64,000 bases of DNA from Amaricoccus macauensis_A. Lineage in GTDB: Bacteria > Pseudomonadota > Alphaproteobacteria > Rhodobacterales > Rhodobacteraceae. The first letter of the stretch is position 1. The number at the start of each line of letters is the position of its first letter. Shown here one piece after another: positions 25,051 through 32,527 of this stretch. The translations under genes and the position numbers were made by a program. The stretch is from assembly GCF_049800915.1 (NCBI RefSeq), contig NZ_JBNAFY010000004.1, positions 1-64,000 of the forward strand, written 5' to 3'. The notes below the pieces were generated by a model, which was not told the origin of the DNA, did no database searches, and worked only from the letters and a program-made list of their open reading frames with translations.

Positions 25051-25099
25051 AAACCTTGAACTCGAAACTCAGAACTCGGAACCCGAAACTCAGAACTTG
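25051..25099. repeat. Heptanucleotide tandem repeat (7 units of 7 bp)
   Basis: Seven consecutive 7-mers of two alternating types, close to GAACTCG and AAACTCA, fill 49 bases. The pattern also reads as two 21-bp copies (25058-25078 and 25079-25099) differing at two positions. The right end overlaps the stop codon of the PNPOx-family gene. Strand-asymmetric composition (no palindrome) suggests slippage rather than a protein binding site. Confidence 0.8.
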
Positions 25100-25593
25100 A
25101 GCACGTAGTTCTCGCCCACGTCGGGCTTCTCGTCGGTCACCTTCGATTTGGCGATCTCGTAGGCGAAGGAAAGACTGCTGGTCGTGGTCGACCAGATTTC
25201 TCCCTCCACGAGGCGGAAGCGGAGAAGCTGCACGTTCGGGTCGCGGCGCCCGCCCTCGAACCAGCTGTCGGCCACCGCATTCCAAAGCTCGTCGAGCTTC
25301 ATGGAATTGTTCTCGAGCGACAGCTCACCGATGAGATTGGCATAGATTCCTTCCGACATGCTCGTCAGAACGTAATGCGCTGCCCGCGGCCCGCCCTTCA
25401 CGCTCTCGACGATCTCGGACCCGTCCGCGCCGATGAACCAGAGGGTGGAGTCCCCCTTGTCGCAATAGTGCGTCATCGGAACCATCCGGTGCGCCACATC
25501 GAGCCCCAGCATCCCCGCGCGGACATCGGACAGCCTCTGCCAAAAGTCCCTCTGACGCTCGACGCTCGCGTTTTCCAGCACTGCGGTATCCAT
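25090..25593 (-). CDS. Pyridoxamine 5'-phosphate oxidase-like (general stress) protein
   Basis: A 167-residue protein of the FMN-binding split-barrel fold, closest in pattern to the general stress protein 26 group. Landmarks are QRLSDVRAGMLGLD, MVPMTHYCDKGDSTLWFI and LWNAVADSWFEGGRRDPN. The group binds flavin or haem-related cofactors and is stress-linked; the reaction is unknown. Two ATGs in tandem follow GGAG; the second gives better spacing and is used here. The last codons overlap a heptanucleotide repeat, so the C terminus (ENYVLKF) may vary between strains. Confidence 0.8.
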   Translation of the reverse strand: MDTAVLENASVERQRDFWQRLSDVRAGMLGLDVAHRMVPMTHYCDKGDSTLWFIGADGSEIVESVKGGPRAAHYVLTSMSEGIYANLIGELSLENNSMKLDELWNAVADSWFEGGRRDPNVQLLRFRLVEGEIWSTTTSSLSFAYEIAKSKVTDEKPDVGENYVLKF

Positions 25594-25789
25594 CATGCGC
25601 TCCTTCTTGATCTGTTCATTCCAGTTGCCCCGGCTCCCCACGGAAGCCGCGGACGTTTCGTTGCCCAATGCCGGGATGCGGATTTCGTTCCCGATGGAGA
25701 TGCGGGAGGACGACACAACGACTACACGATGACTTGACCCCGATCACACGAGGCCGCTATCGCGTGGCGGAAATGAGGAGTTGGTCAAC

Positions 25790-26656
25790 GTGACACTTTA
25801 TCACGCCATCACGGAAGTCGGCAGCAAGGCCGCGGCACAGGCAATCTTCGACGCGCTCGACGAGGTCTATCCGGCCCCCAAGGCATCGGGCACCCATGAC
25901 CGGGACGACGGCACGGGCATCTGGGAAGTCGGCGCCTATTTCGACGGGCGTCCCGACGAGACCATGCTCGCCATCATCGCCACCATGCACGGCGCCAAGG
26001 AATTCAGCGTCGCGCCCGTGGGCACGAAGGACTGGATGGCCCAGGTGCGCGCAGGCCTTACACCGGTGCGCGCGGGCCGCTTCATCGTCTACGGCAGTCA
26101 TGATCGCGAGAGCGTTCCCTCGAACCTCATCGGTCTCGAGATCGAGGCCGCACTTGCCTTCGGAACTGGCCACCACGCCACGACGCAAGGCTGCCTCATC
26201 GCCTTCGACAAGCTGCTCCGCCAGGGCTACTGGCCAAAGCGGATCGCGGATATTGGTGGCGGAACCGGCGTGCTCGCCATGGCCGCCGCCAGGAGCTGCG
26301 CGGCCGACATCATCGCCTCGGACATTGACGCGCTCGCGACCGAGACCGCGAAGGCCAACGCCCGCGCCAACCGCCTCAATGGCCGCATTCGCTGCGTCAC
26401 CGCCGCGGGCTTCCAGCACAGCGAGCTGCGCGCGCGCGCACCTTACGATCTCATCCTGTCGAACATTCTGGCAGGCCCGCTGAAGCGGCTCGCCCCCCAG
26501 ATGGTGCGCCACACGAATCCGGGCTCGGTTCTGATCCTGTCGGGAATTCTCGCCCGCCAGGCAGCCTCCGTCGAAGCGGTCTACCGGGGCTGGGGCTTCT
26601 CGCGCCGCGACATCCTGCGCCGCGGCGAATGGGTGGCCCTGACCCTGCAACGGTGA
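25790..26656 (+). CDS. prmA: Ribosomal protein L11 methyltransferase
   Basis: A 288-residue PrmA, which methylates several amino groups on ribosomal protein L11 (rplK is also in this window). The N-terminal substrate domain is followed by the catalytic Rossmann domain with AFGTGHHATTQGCL, DIGGGTGVLAMAAAR (motif I, about residues 154-168) and the PrmA signature LSNILAGPL. GTG was chosen as start because GAGGAG lies 9 bases upstream; a TTG three codons earlier abuts the binding site. It is divergent from the PNPOx-family gene. Confidence 0.93.
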   Translation: MTLYHAITEVGSKAAAQAIFDALDEVYPAPKASGTHDRDDGTGIWEVGAYFDGRPDETMLAIIATMHGAKEFSVAPVGTKDWMAQVRAGLTPVRAGRFIVYGSHDRESVPSNLIGLEIEAALAFGTGHHATTQGCLIAFDKLLRQGYWPKRIADIGGGTGVLAMAAARSCAADIIASDIDALATETAKANARANRLNGRIRCVTAAGFQHSELRARAPYDLILSNILAGPLKRLAPQMVRHTNPGSVLILSGILARQAASVEAVYRGWGFSRRDILRRGEWVALTLQR

Positions 26657-26681
26657 GGTCAGGCCACCCGATGGGGCCGTC

Positions 26682-26903
26682 TCACGACCAGCGGCCGGTG
26701 CGCGCGACGATGGCCTCGATGTCGTAGCGCGTCACACCGATATCGTTCAGTTGCGTGTCGGTGAGCCGCTCCAGCTGACGCCGCGTCTCGATGGCGGCGA
26801 AATGGGCGCGCACCCCATGGACCAGCCGCTCAAGTCCATTGATGACGTGATACGCCGTAATGGCTCCGAAGGGGGCGGGGCGGGAAGTTTGCAGTGCAGA
26901 CAT
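26682..26903 (-). CDS. DUF1127 domain small protein
   Basis: A 73-residue protein ending in the DUF1127 motif (RRQLERLTDTQLNDIGVTRY followed by DIEAIV). Short DUF1127 proteins in alphaproteobacteria are basic, RNA-linked and involved in phosphate/carbon metabolism and sRNA turnover. The ATG giving MSALQTSRPAPFGA was chosen because it yields the usual family length; the binding site is weak and a longer form from 26948 is possible. It is convergent with prmA and divergent from ruvC. Confidence 0.8.
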   Translation of the reverse strand: MSALQTSRPAPFGAITAYHVINGLERLVHGVRAHFAAIETRRQLERLTDTQLNDIGVTRYDIEAIVARTGRWS

Positions 26904-26940
26904 TTCGGAACTCGCTTGGTTCACTCGAAATCGGTCAATC

Positions 26941-26962
26941 CGATCCATGGCCGATCCATGGC
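26941..26962. repeat. 11-bp tandem direct repeat with NcoI-type palindromic core
   Basis: CGATCCATGGC occurs twice head to tail upstream of the DUF1127 gene; each copy contains the palindrome CCATGG. A separate inverted repeat GTGCA-AA-TGCAC lies at 26992-27003. Both are in the gap between the divergent DUF1127 and ruvC genes and could be regulator sites. Confidence 0.5.
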
Positions 26963-27131
26963 TGAACGGACTTAATATCTGCCTAAGTTTCGTGCAAATG
27001 CACAATTCGTATGCCAGATATGCGCCCAGCGCATGAGAGTTCTCCTTTTGTTCACCCTGCACGCCTTTGGCTTGGCGGGGGGCGAGCCATCATGGTAAAT
27101 CTCGCTCGAGCAGCAAGAAGGACGGCAGCAA

Positions 27132-27650
27132 ATGCGCGTCATCGGAATCGACCCGGGCCTGCGCCGGACGGGTTGGGGCATCGTCGATGTCCAGGCAGGC
27201 GAGGTGACGCATGTGGCCAATGGCATCTGCGCCTCGGAAGGAGATGACCTTGCGTCGCGGCTCCTGAGCCTGCACACGCAGTTGAGCCTCGTCTTCGCAA
27301 AACACAGCCCCGAGACCGCCGCCGTGGAACAGACCTTCGTCAACAAGGATGCCGCAGGAACCCTCAAGCTCGGACAGGCGCGCGCCATCGCCCTGCTGGT
27401 GCCCGCACAGGCCGGGCTCGACGTGGCGGAATACGCGCCCAACACGGTAAAGAAGATCGTGGTCGGCGTCGGCCACGCCCAGAAGGCGCAGGTCGAACAC
27501 ATGATCAAGCTCCAGCTCAAGGACCCGCAGGTCGCAGGTGCCGATGCTGCCGATGCGCTCGCCATCGCGCTCTGCCACGCCCACCACGCGAAATACCAGA
27601 GCCGCCTCGCCACCGCGATCTGCAATTCCATGACCGGAGCGCGGGCATGA
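27132..27650 (+). CDS. ruvC: Holliday junction resolvase RuvC
   Basis: A 172-residue endonuclease that resolves Holliday junctions in recombination repair. The four catalytic acidic residues are in place: Asp7 (IGIDPG), Glu66 (AVEQTFVN), Asp138 and Asp141 (GADAADALA). It acts with RuvA and RuvB, whose genes follow directly; the ruvA start overlaps the ruvC stop (ATGA). Confidence 0.97.
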   Translation: MRVIGIDPGLRRTGWGIVDVQAGEVTHVANGICASEGDDLASRLLSLHTQLSLVFAKHSPETAAVEQTFVNKDAAGTLKLGQARAIALLVPAQAGLDVAEYAPNTVKKIVVGVGHAQKAQVEHMIKLQLKDPQVAGADAADALAIALCHAHHAKYQSRLATAICNSMTGARA

Positions 27651-28330
27651 TCGGCAAGATCTCCGGCCGGATCGACATGCGCGGTCCGGACCACGTGCTC
27701 ATCGACACCGGAGGCGTCGGCTATATCGTCTACTGCTCCGAGCGCACGCTTTCCGCCCTGCCCGGCCTCGGCGAACCCGCCTCGCTCTACACCGAGCTAC
27801 TGGTGCGCGAAGACCTCCTTCAACTCTTCGGCTTCCGCACACTGGCCGAGCGCGAATGGCACCGGCTTCTCACCTCAGTCCAGGGCGTCGGCGCCCGCGG
27901 AGCTCTGGCGATCCTCGGCACGCTGGGCCCCGAGGGCCTGGGACGCGCGCTGTCTCTCGGCGATGCCGCCGCCATCAAAGCCGCGCAGGGCATCGGCCCA
28001 AAACTTGCCCAGCGCATCGTGCTCGAGCTTCAGGCCAAGGCGCCCCAGGTCATGGCCATGGGCGCCAGCGGCGCGACCCCGGCCGTCCCGCGCATCAAGC
28101 CGAAATCCTCCGAGGCCCCCGCCCCGAGACAGGCCGAAGAGCCTCCCGTTCTGATCGAAAGCGGCCTCGATGCCGCCGCCCAGGCAGACGCGCTCTCGGC
28201 GCTCGCCAATCTCGGCTATGCTCCCTCCGAGGCCGCCGCTGCCGTTTCGGAAGCGGCCGAACTGCCGGAAGTCGACGATGCCTCGGGCCTGATCCGCGCC
28301 GCCCTGCGCCTCCTTGCGCCAAGTGGATAA
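27647..28330 (+). CDS. ruvA: Holliday junction DNA helicase subunit RuvA
   Basis: A 227-residue RuvA that binds the four-way junction as a tetramer and loads RuvB. The OB-fold N-terminal domain begins MIGKISGRIDMRGPDHVLID, the helix-hairpin-helix region contains TSVQGVGARGALAILGTLG and GIGPKLAQRIVLEL, and the C-terminal RuvB-binding domain includes ALANLGYAPSEAAAAV. The Pro/Ala-rich linker (about residues 143-170) is longer than in Escherichia coli RuvA, making the protein slightly long. Confidence 0.96.
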   Translation: MIGKISGRIDMRGPDHVLIDTGGVGYIVYCSERTLSALPGLGEPASLYTELLVREDLLQLFGFRTLAEREWHRLLTSVQGVGARGALAILGTLGPEGLGRALSLGDAAAIKAAQGIGPKLAQRIVLELQAKAPQVMAMGASGATPAVPRIKPKSSEAPAPRQAEEPPVLIESGLDAAAQADALSALANLGYAPSEAAAAVSEAAELPEVDDASGLIRAALRLLAPSG

Positions 28331-28333
28331 ACC

Positions 28334-29362
28334 ATGACCGATCCCGATCCGACCCTCCGCCCGGATGAATTGCCCGAGGATGTCGACCGCGCCCTGCGCC
28401 CGCAATCCTTGAGCGAATTCATCGGCCAGAAGTCCGCACGCGCCAACCTCGCCGTCTTCATCGAAAGCGCACGGATGCGCGGCCGCGCCATGGATCACAC
28501 GCTGTTCTACGGTCCTCCTGGCCTCGGCAAGACGACACTCGCACAGATCATGGCCCGCGAGTTGGGCGTCAACTTCCGCATGACCTCCGGCCCGGTACTG
28601 GCGCGCGCGGGCGATCTGGCCGCGATCCTCACCAACCTCGATGCGCGCGACGTGCTCTTCATCGACGAAATCCACCGGCTCAACCCGGCCGTGGAGGAAA
28701 TCCTCTACCCCGCGCTGGAGGATTTCCAGCTCGACCTCGTCATCGGCGAAGGACCTGCCGCCCGGACCGTCCGCATCGAGCTTCAGCCCTTCACCCTCGT
28801 CGGCGCAACCACCCGCCTCGGCCTCCTGACCACACCGCTGCGGGACCGGTTCGGCATCCCCGTCCGGCTCGAATTCTACACCGAGGCCGAACTGGTGGAG
28901 ATCGTCACCCGCGCCGCCCGGCTCCAGAAGGCCGACGCCACGCCCGAGGGCGCACGCGAGATCGCCCGCCGCGCCCGCGGCACCCCACGCATTGCCGGTC
29001 GTCTGCTGCGCCGGGTGGTGGATTTCGCACTCGTGGAAGGCAACGGGCGGGTGGACGAAGAAATCGCCGATCGCGCACTCACCCGGCTCGACGTGGACAA
29101 TCTCGGCCTCGATGGCGCGGATCGCCGGTATCTGCGCCACTTGGCAGAAAACTACGGCGGCGGCCCGGTGGGCGTCGAGACCATCTGCGCCGCCCTTTCC
29201 GAAGCCCGCGACGCCGTCGAGGAGGTGATCGAACCCTATCTCCTGCAGGAAGGTCTGATCCAGCGCACCCCACGCGGCAGGATGCTCGCGGCCAAAGCCT
29301 GGCACCACCTCGGCCTCGCCGCCCCGCAGCCGGCCACGACCCAGGCGAACCTGTTCGAGTAG
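28334..29362 (+). CDS. ruvB: Holliday junction branch migration ATPase RuvB
   Basis: A 342-residue AAA+ motor. Walker A is GPPGLGKTT (residues 60-68), Walker B VLFIDEIH (about 107-114), and the arginine-finger/sensor region includes PLRDRFG. The winged-helix C-terminal domain contains GGGPVGVETICAALSE and the ending QRTPRGRMLAAKAW. It starts three bases after ruvA, so ruvCAB form one operon. No tol-pal genes follow; the next gene is an RTX protein after 157 bases. Confidence 0.97.
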   Translation: MTDPDPTLRPDELPEDVDRALRPQSLSEFIGQKSARANLAVFIESARMRGRAMDHTLFYGPPGLGKTTLAQIMARELGVNFRMTSGPVLARAGDLAAILTNLDARDVLFIDEIHRLNPAVEEILYPALEDFQLDLVIGEGPAARTVRIELQPFTLVGATTRLGLLTTPLRDRFGIPVRLEFYTEAELVEIVTRAARLQKADATPEGAREIARRARGTPRIAGRLLRRVVDFALVEGNGRVDEEIADRALTRLDVDNLGLDGADRRYLRHLAENYGGGPVGVETICAALSEARDAVEEVIEPYLLQEGLIQRTPRGRMLAAKAWHHLGLAAPQPATTQANLFE

Positions 29363-29519
29363 CGCGCGCCACCGGGGCGCAATCGCCAGCCCCCCGGAAT
29401 TCGACACGACTTGATTTACGAGCATGAAACCGCATTGAGACTCGCTTTTAGCGAGAAGCAGCGATTAGTTGGCCGGACCATTAGAAACCATATTCATTGA
29501 TTCTGGGGGGAATCCAAAA

Positions 29520-30704
29520 ATGGCAGGCGAACACAACATCATTCTCGGTGGCGGCACATCTGACTACCTCGTGGGAACCAGGTGGGCCGATACGATCCGC
29601 GGCCGGGGCTCGAACGACACGCTGCACGGTGGGGGCGACAACGACCTTCTCATCGGGGACTGGGGCTCTGATGTCCTCTTCGGTGGCCTCGGCAATGACA
29701 TCCTGAATGGCGGCAAGGGTTACAACAAGCTCATCGGTGGGGACGGAGCGGACACCTTCCTGATCCAGTATGACGGCTACCAGAAACTTCCCGATTTCGA
29801 CCCTTCAGAAGGCGATCGCATTGATTTTGCGGATGACAGCCTCAGCGTCGAGGATCTCGCCGTGCGTGACCGTGGTGGCGACCTCCTGCTCCTCGCGGAA
29901 AAGCCGGGAGGCGGCTACAAGATCGCAGCTGAAATCATCGGCGGTGCCGGTCTGGACATCTACGATCTTTTCCCGCCCGAAGGCGACATTCCGGGTGATG
30001 CCTCGACGCCCGTGAGCCTCGCCCCCGGACAAAGGATCGACAGCCGGTTCGAAACACCCTTCGATTCAGACTGGTTCGCCATCGACGCCAACGAGGGAGA
30101 CGGGATCAAGGTCAGCGTTTTCGCCTCGTATGATGCATACCCGGATTTCCACTTGTACGATGCCGACGGCAACATCCTGCCGTACCAGCGCTTCTACGAG
30201 CCCAGCGACACCGAGAGTATCGTTTTCGAGATCGAGTCCAGCGAGACCGTTTACGTTGGGGTGAATGGTGGCTCTCAAGTCGGTGTGCAATATGCAGTCC
30301 GCGTCGACAGCTTCGATTTCGGCGACAATGATATCCCCGGAGACGCCAGCACGACCACGACCCTGGAAACCGGCGTCACCGAGCACAACGATTTCAGCTT
30401 CGATGGCGATCGTGACTGGTTCCGCTTTGATACGACAGCGGGCACAACCTACCGCGTCATCATCGACCCGGATTTCTCGTCGAGCCCTCCGAGCAGCAGT
30501 CCGAACGTTCGTCCTCTGGATGAAAACGGCATCGAGTTGGATTTCACCCGAGACTCGACGGAATACGGGGGCACTACAGTCGAATTCACCGCCCAGTCGG
30601 ATGGCGTGATCTACCTGAGCGCCAACGAATCCTATCCGGAGAGCAGCACAACCTACTACGTCCTGACGGCGGAAGTGGTCGCCACCGACACGCTCATCGT
30701 CTGA
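29520..30704 (+). CDS. Secreted RTX-PPC protein, paralogue 1 of 3
   Basis: A 394-residue acidic protein without a Sec signal. Residues 10-80 hold Ca-binding RTX nonapeptides (GGLGNDILNGG and similar). Residues 80-155 form a linker resembling the cap after RTX blocks (GADTFLIQYDG, then PDFDPSEGDRIDF). Two PPC-like beta domains follow, each opening with DIPGDAST and carrying DSDWFAID or DRDWFRFD. It ends ATDTLIV, an acidic residue followed by hydrophobic ones as in type I secretion signals. GGGGGGA precedes the ATG by 8 bases. Function unknown; extracellular binding or scaffolding is a guess. The next two genes are paralogues. Confidence 0.8.
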   Translation: MAGEHNIILGGGTSDYLVGTRWADTIRGRGSNDTLHGGGDNDLLIGDWGSDVLFGGLGNDILNGGKGYNKLIGGDGADTFLIQYDGYQKLPDFDPSEGDRIDFADDSLSVEDLAVRDRGGDLLLLAEKPGGGYKIAAEIIGGAGLDIYDLFPPEGDIPGDASTPVSLAPGQRIDSRFETPFDSDWFAIDANEGDGIKVSVFASYDAYPDFHLYDADGNILPYQRFYEPSDTESIVFEIESSETVYVGVNGGSQVGVQYAVRVDSFDFGDNDIPGDASTTTTLETGVTEHNDFSFDGDRDWFRFDTTAGTTYRVIIDPDFSSSPPSSSPNVRPLDENGIELDFTRDSTEYGGTTVEFTAQSDGVIYLSANESYPESSTTYYVLTAEVVATDTLIV

Positions 30705-30713
30705 GGAAACCTC

Positions 30714-30745
30714 GCGCGAAGGCGAATGCCGTCTTCGCGCCTTTT
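30714..30745 (+). terminator. Rho-independent terminator of RTX-PPC gene 1
   Basis: GCGCGAAG pairs with CTTCGCGC around an 11-base loop, followed by CTTTTCG, 9 bases after the stop. Paralogues 1 and 2 are therefore likely to be separate transcripts. Confidence 0.75.
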
Positions 30746-31037
30746 CGCCGCAATCTTGCGTGCCGAACAAATCGGCTGGAGGCTTCCAGATCGATTCGCC
30801 CCGCACTGCGGCGAAGTCGCAACACGATTGACTTTTGGTTAACACATCGCCATCTGCGTCTGTGCAATCGGCAAGAATTTGCCTAATACCTTTGTAGCGG
30901 TGTGAGCACCGCAACGGAGTCGGTGGGGCTCATGGCGTTTCCGCAACGTGTGGGGACACGGCTTCTGTCGCGGCCACCGATGCAAATCTTGTAAAATTAC
31001 CAACGGATTATCCCGAACAAACCGCGAGGATAGCTCC
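30746..31037. other. Intergenic region upstream of RTX-PPC gene 2
   Basis: The gap of about 290 bases after the terminator contains no gene. It is less GC-rich than its surroundings in places (for example near 30825-30895) and has a small 5-bp hairpin (CGGTG/CACCG) near 30898. It must hold the promoter of the next gene; a TTGACT at about 30831 is a possible -35 but no matching -10 was seen. Confidence 0.45.
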
Positions 31038-32267
31038 ATGAGCACACCAGTTTTCAACATGATCGACGGCACCAGCAGCAGTGAAACGCTCACGGGTACC
31101 GCCATGAGCGATCTGATCACCGGCTACAACGGCAATGACCGGATCATCGGTCAGGCCGGCAACGACAAGTTGATCGGTAGCAACGGTAGCGACACCCTCT
31201 TTGGCGGCAACGGGAACGATACGCTCTTCGGAGGCAACGGCAACGACATCCTCGTCGGCGGCAACGGTCTCAACCGCCTGGTCGGCGGCGTCGGTGCGGA
31301 CGAATTCGTGCTCAGAACGGGCGGCAAACAGATCATCGCCGATTTCAGCGCCTACGAGGGTGACACGATCCGCATCAGCGGCGCGGACCTCCTGGGTGAT
31401 GACGGTCGTGTCGATCTGTCCGTGCTGTCGGTTCGCGATAGCGGGCGGGATCTGATCCTCGAAAGCCGTATCGATGGCGAAACCGAGATCCTTGCGCGCT
31501 TCAAGAATGCTTCCGGCTACGAACTCTCGCAGATCATCGCGTCCGACCAGCTCGGCGACATTCCCGGCTCAACGAGCACCCGCGCGACCATTGATCTCGA
31601 CACACCGATCTCCGGCCAGTTCGATTTCACCCGCGATCAGGACTGGTACAAATTCGAGGCCCAGGCCGGCACGATCTACAGCTTCACAATCGAAGCCGAC
31701 CCGACTGCTGCCAAGCCCGCCAACCTTCTGGATCTGGATGTGCGCAACAGTGCCGGTCGCCTCGTCGATGCCCTCTCGCATGACAATTTCTATGCCGGCG
31801 CAGAAGTGATCTTCGAGAGCGCAACCAACCAGACCCTCCATATCGCGGCGGTCGGACACACACCGGGCGGCGGCGGCTTCACGCTCCGCGCGGAAGAATT
31901 CGAGAGCGACGACACGGTGGCCGGCGACACCAGCAGCACCGCACGGCTGAACGTGGGCCAGACCGTCCGTGGCAGCATCGACTACTACGGCGATGAGGAC
32001 TGGTATCGCGCCGTGCTGGAAGGCGGCGATACCTATGTCTTCGAGCTGAGCGGTGACACCGCATCCTCCAACCCGCTGCCCGACACCTATCTTGAGCTTT
32101 ACGACGCGACCGGCCGGCTGATCGCCTCGAATGACAATGCCAACGGCAGCAGCAATTCCGAACTCGTCTACACCCCGGATGCGGACCAGATCGTCTTTGC
32201 GGCCGCGGAATCCTTCGCGGGCATCCACCAGGGCGACTTTGCCCTGAGCCTTGATACGCTCGCCTGA
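31038..32267 (+). CDS. Secreted RTX-PPC protein, paralogue 2 of 3
   Basis: A 409-residue protein with the same plan as its neighbours. RTX repeats run from about residue 10 to 86 (SDTLFGGNGNDTLFGGNGND is the core), then the linker GADEFVLRTGG...ADFSAYEGDTI, then PPC-like domain 1 (from DIPGSTSTRA, with QDWYKFEAQAGTIYSF, residues 174-287) and domain 2 (from DTVAGDTSS, with EDWYRAVLEGGDTYVFEL and LELYDATGRLIASND, residues 292-409). The tail is ALSLDTLA. Domain 2 matches the bacterial pre-peptidase C-terminal pattern best. No Sec signal or protease domain is present, although PPC domains usually accompany proteases. Confidence 0.8.
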   Translation: MSTPVFNMIDGTSSSETLTGTAMSDLITGYNGNDRIIGQAGNDKLIGSNGSDTLFGGNGNDTLFGGNGNDILVGGNGLNRLVGGVGADEFVLRTGGKQIIADFSAYEGDTIRISGADLLGDDGRVDLSVLSVRDSGRDLILESRIDGETEILARFKNASGYELSQIIASDQLGDIPGSTSTRATIDLDTPISGQFDFTRDQDWYKFEAQAGTIYSFTIEADPTAAKPANLLDLDVRNSAGRLVDALSHDNFYAGAEVIFESATNQTLHIAAVGHTPGGGGFTLRAEEFESDDTVAGDTSSTARLNVGQTVRGSIDYYGDEDWYRAVLEGGDTYVFELSGDTASSNPLPDTYLELYDATGRLIASNDNANGSSNSELVYTPDADQIVFAAAESFAGIHQGDFALSLDTLA

Positions 32268-32296
32268 TCTTCGCGGGCGGCGCCGTCGCTCGCAAC

Positions 32297-32329
32297 AACC
32301 CCGCAATGTTCCTGCATTGCGGGGTTTTC
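32297..32329 (+). terminator. Rho-independent terminator of RTX-PPC gene 2
   Basis: A perfect 12-bp stem (AACCCCGCAATG with CATTGCGGGGTT) closes a TTCCTG loop and ends in TTTTCC, 30 bases after the stop codon. Confidence 0.88.
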
Positions 32330-32447
32330 CTGTCCCGCAGGTTGAACCTTTCCTCGCGACGAGGAAGCACCCCAAAAACGATTATTCGCTACCAAAGTAT
32401 GAAATCGGCATAAATCCGCTTATAGTGTCCAAGCCGAATCATGGGCA

Positions 32448-32480
32448 CCGAGCTTCATTTCGAAGCTCGGATTTTTCTTT
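32448..32480 (+). terminator. Second terminator-like hairpin, in the leader of RTX-PPC gene 3
   Basis: CCGAGCTTC pairs perfectly with GAAGCTCGG around ATTTC and is followed by ATTTTTCTTT. It lies 118 bases beyond the terminator of gene 2 and 47 bases before the ATG of gene 3. A TATAGT at 32421-32426 could be the -10 of a promoter reading into it. It may be an attenuator or the end of a short RNA. Confidence 0.7.
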
Positions 32481-32527
32481 GTCTCAAGTTGAAGCGTATA
32501 TTTTTATAGACATAACGGGGAAATCCA

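Noticed and set aside
25734..25747. FNR-like TTGACCCCGATCAC upstream of prmA
   Set aside because: The second half-site ends TCAC instead of TCAA, and neither neighbour is an expected oxygen-controlled gene.
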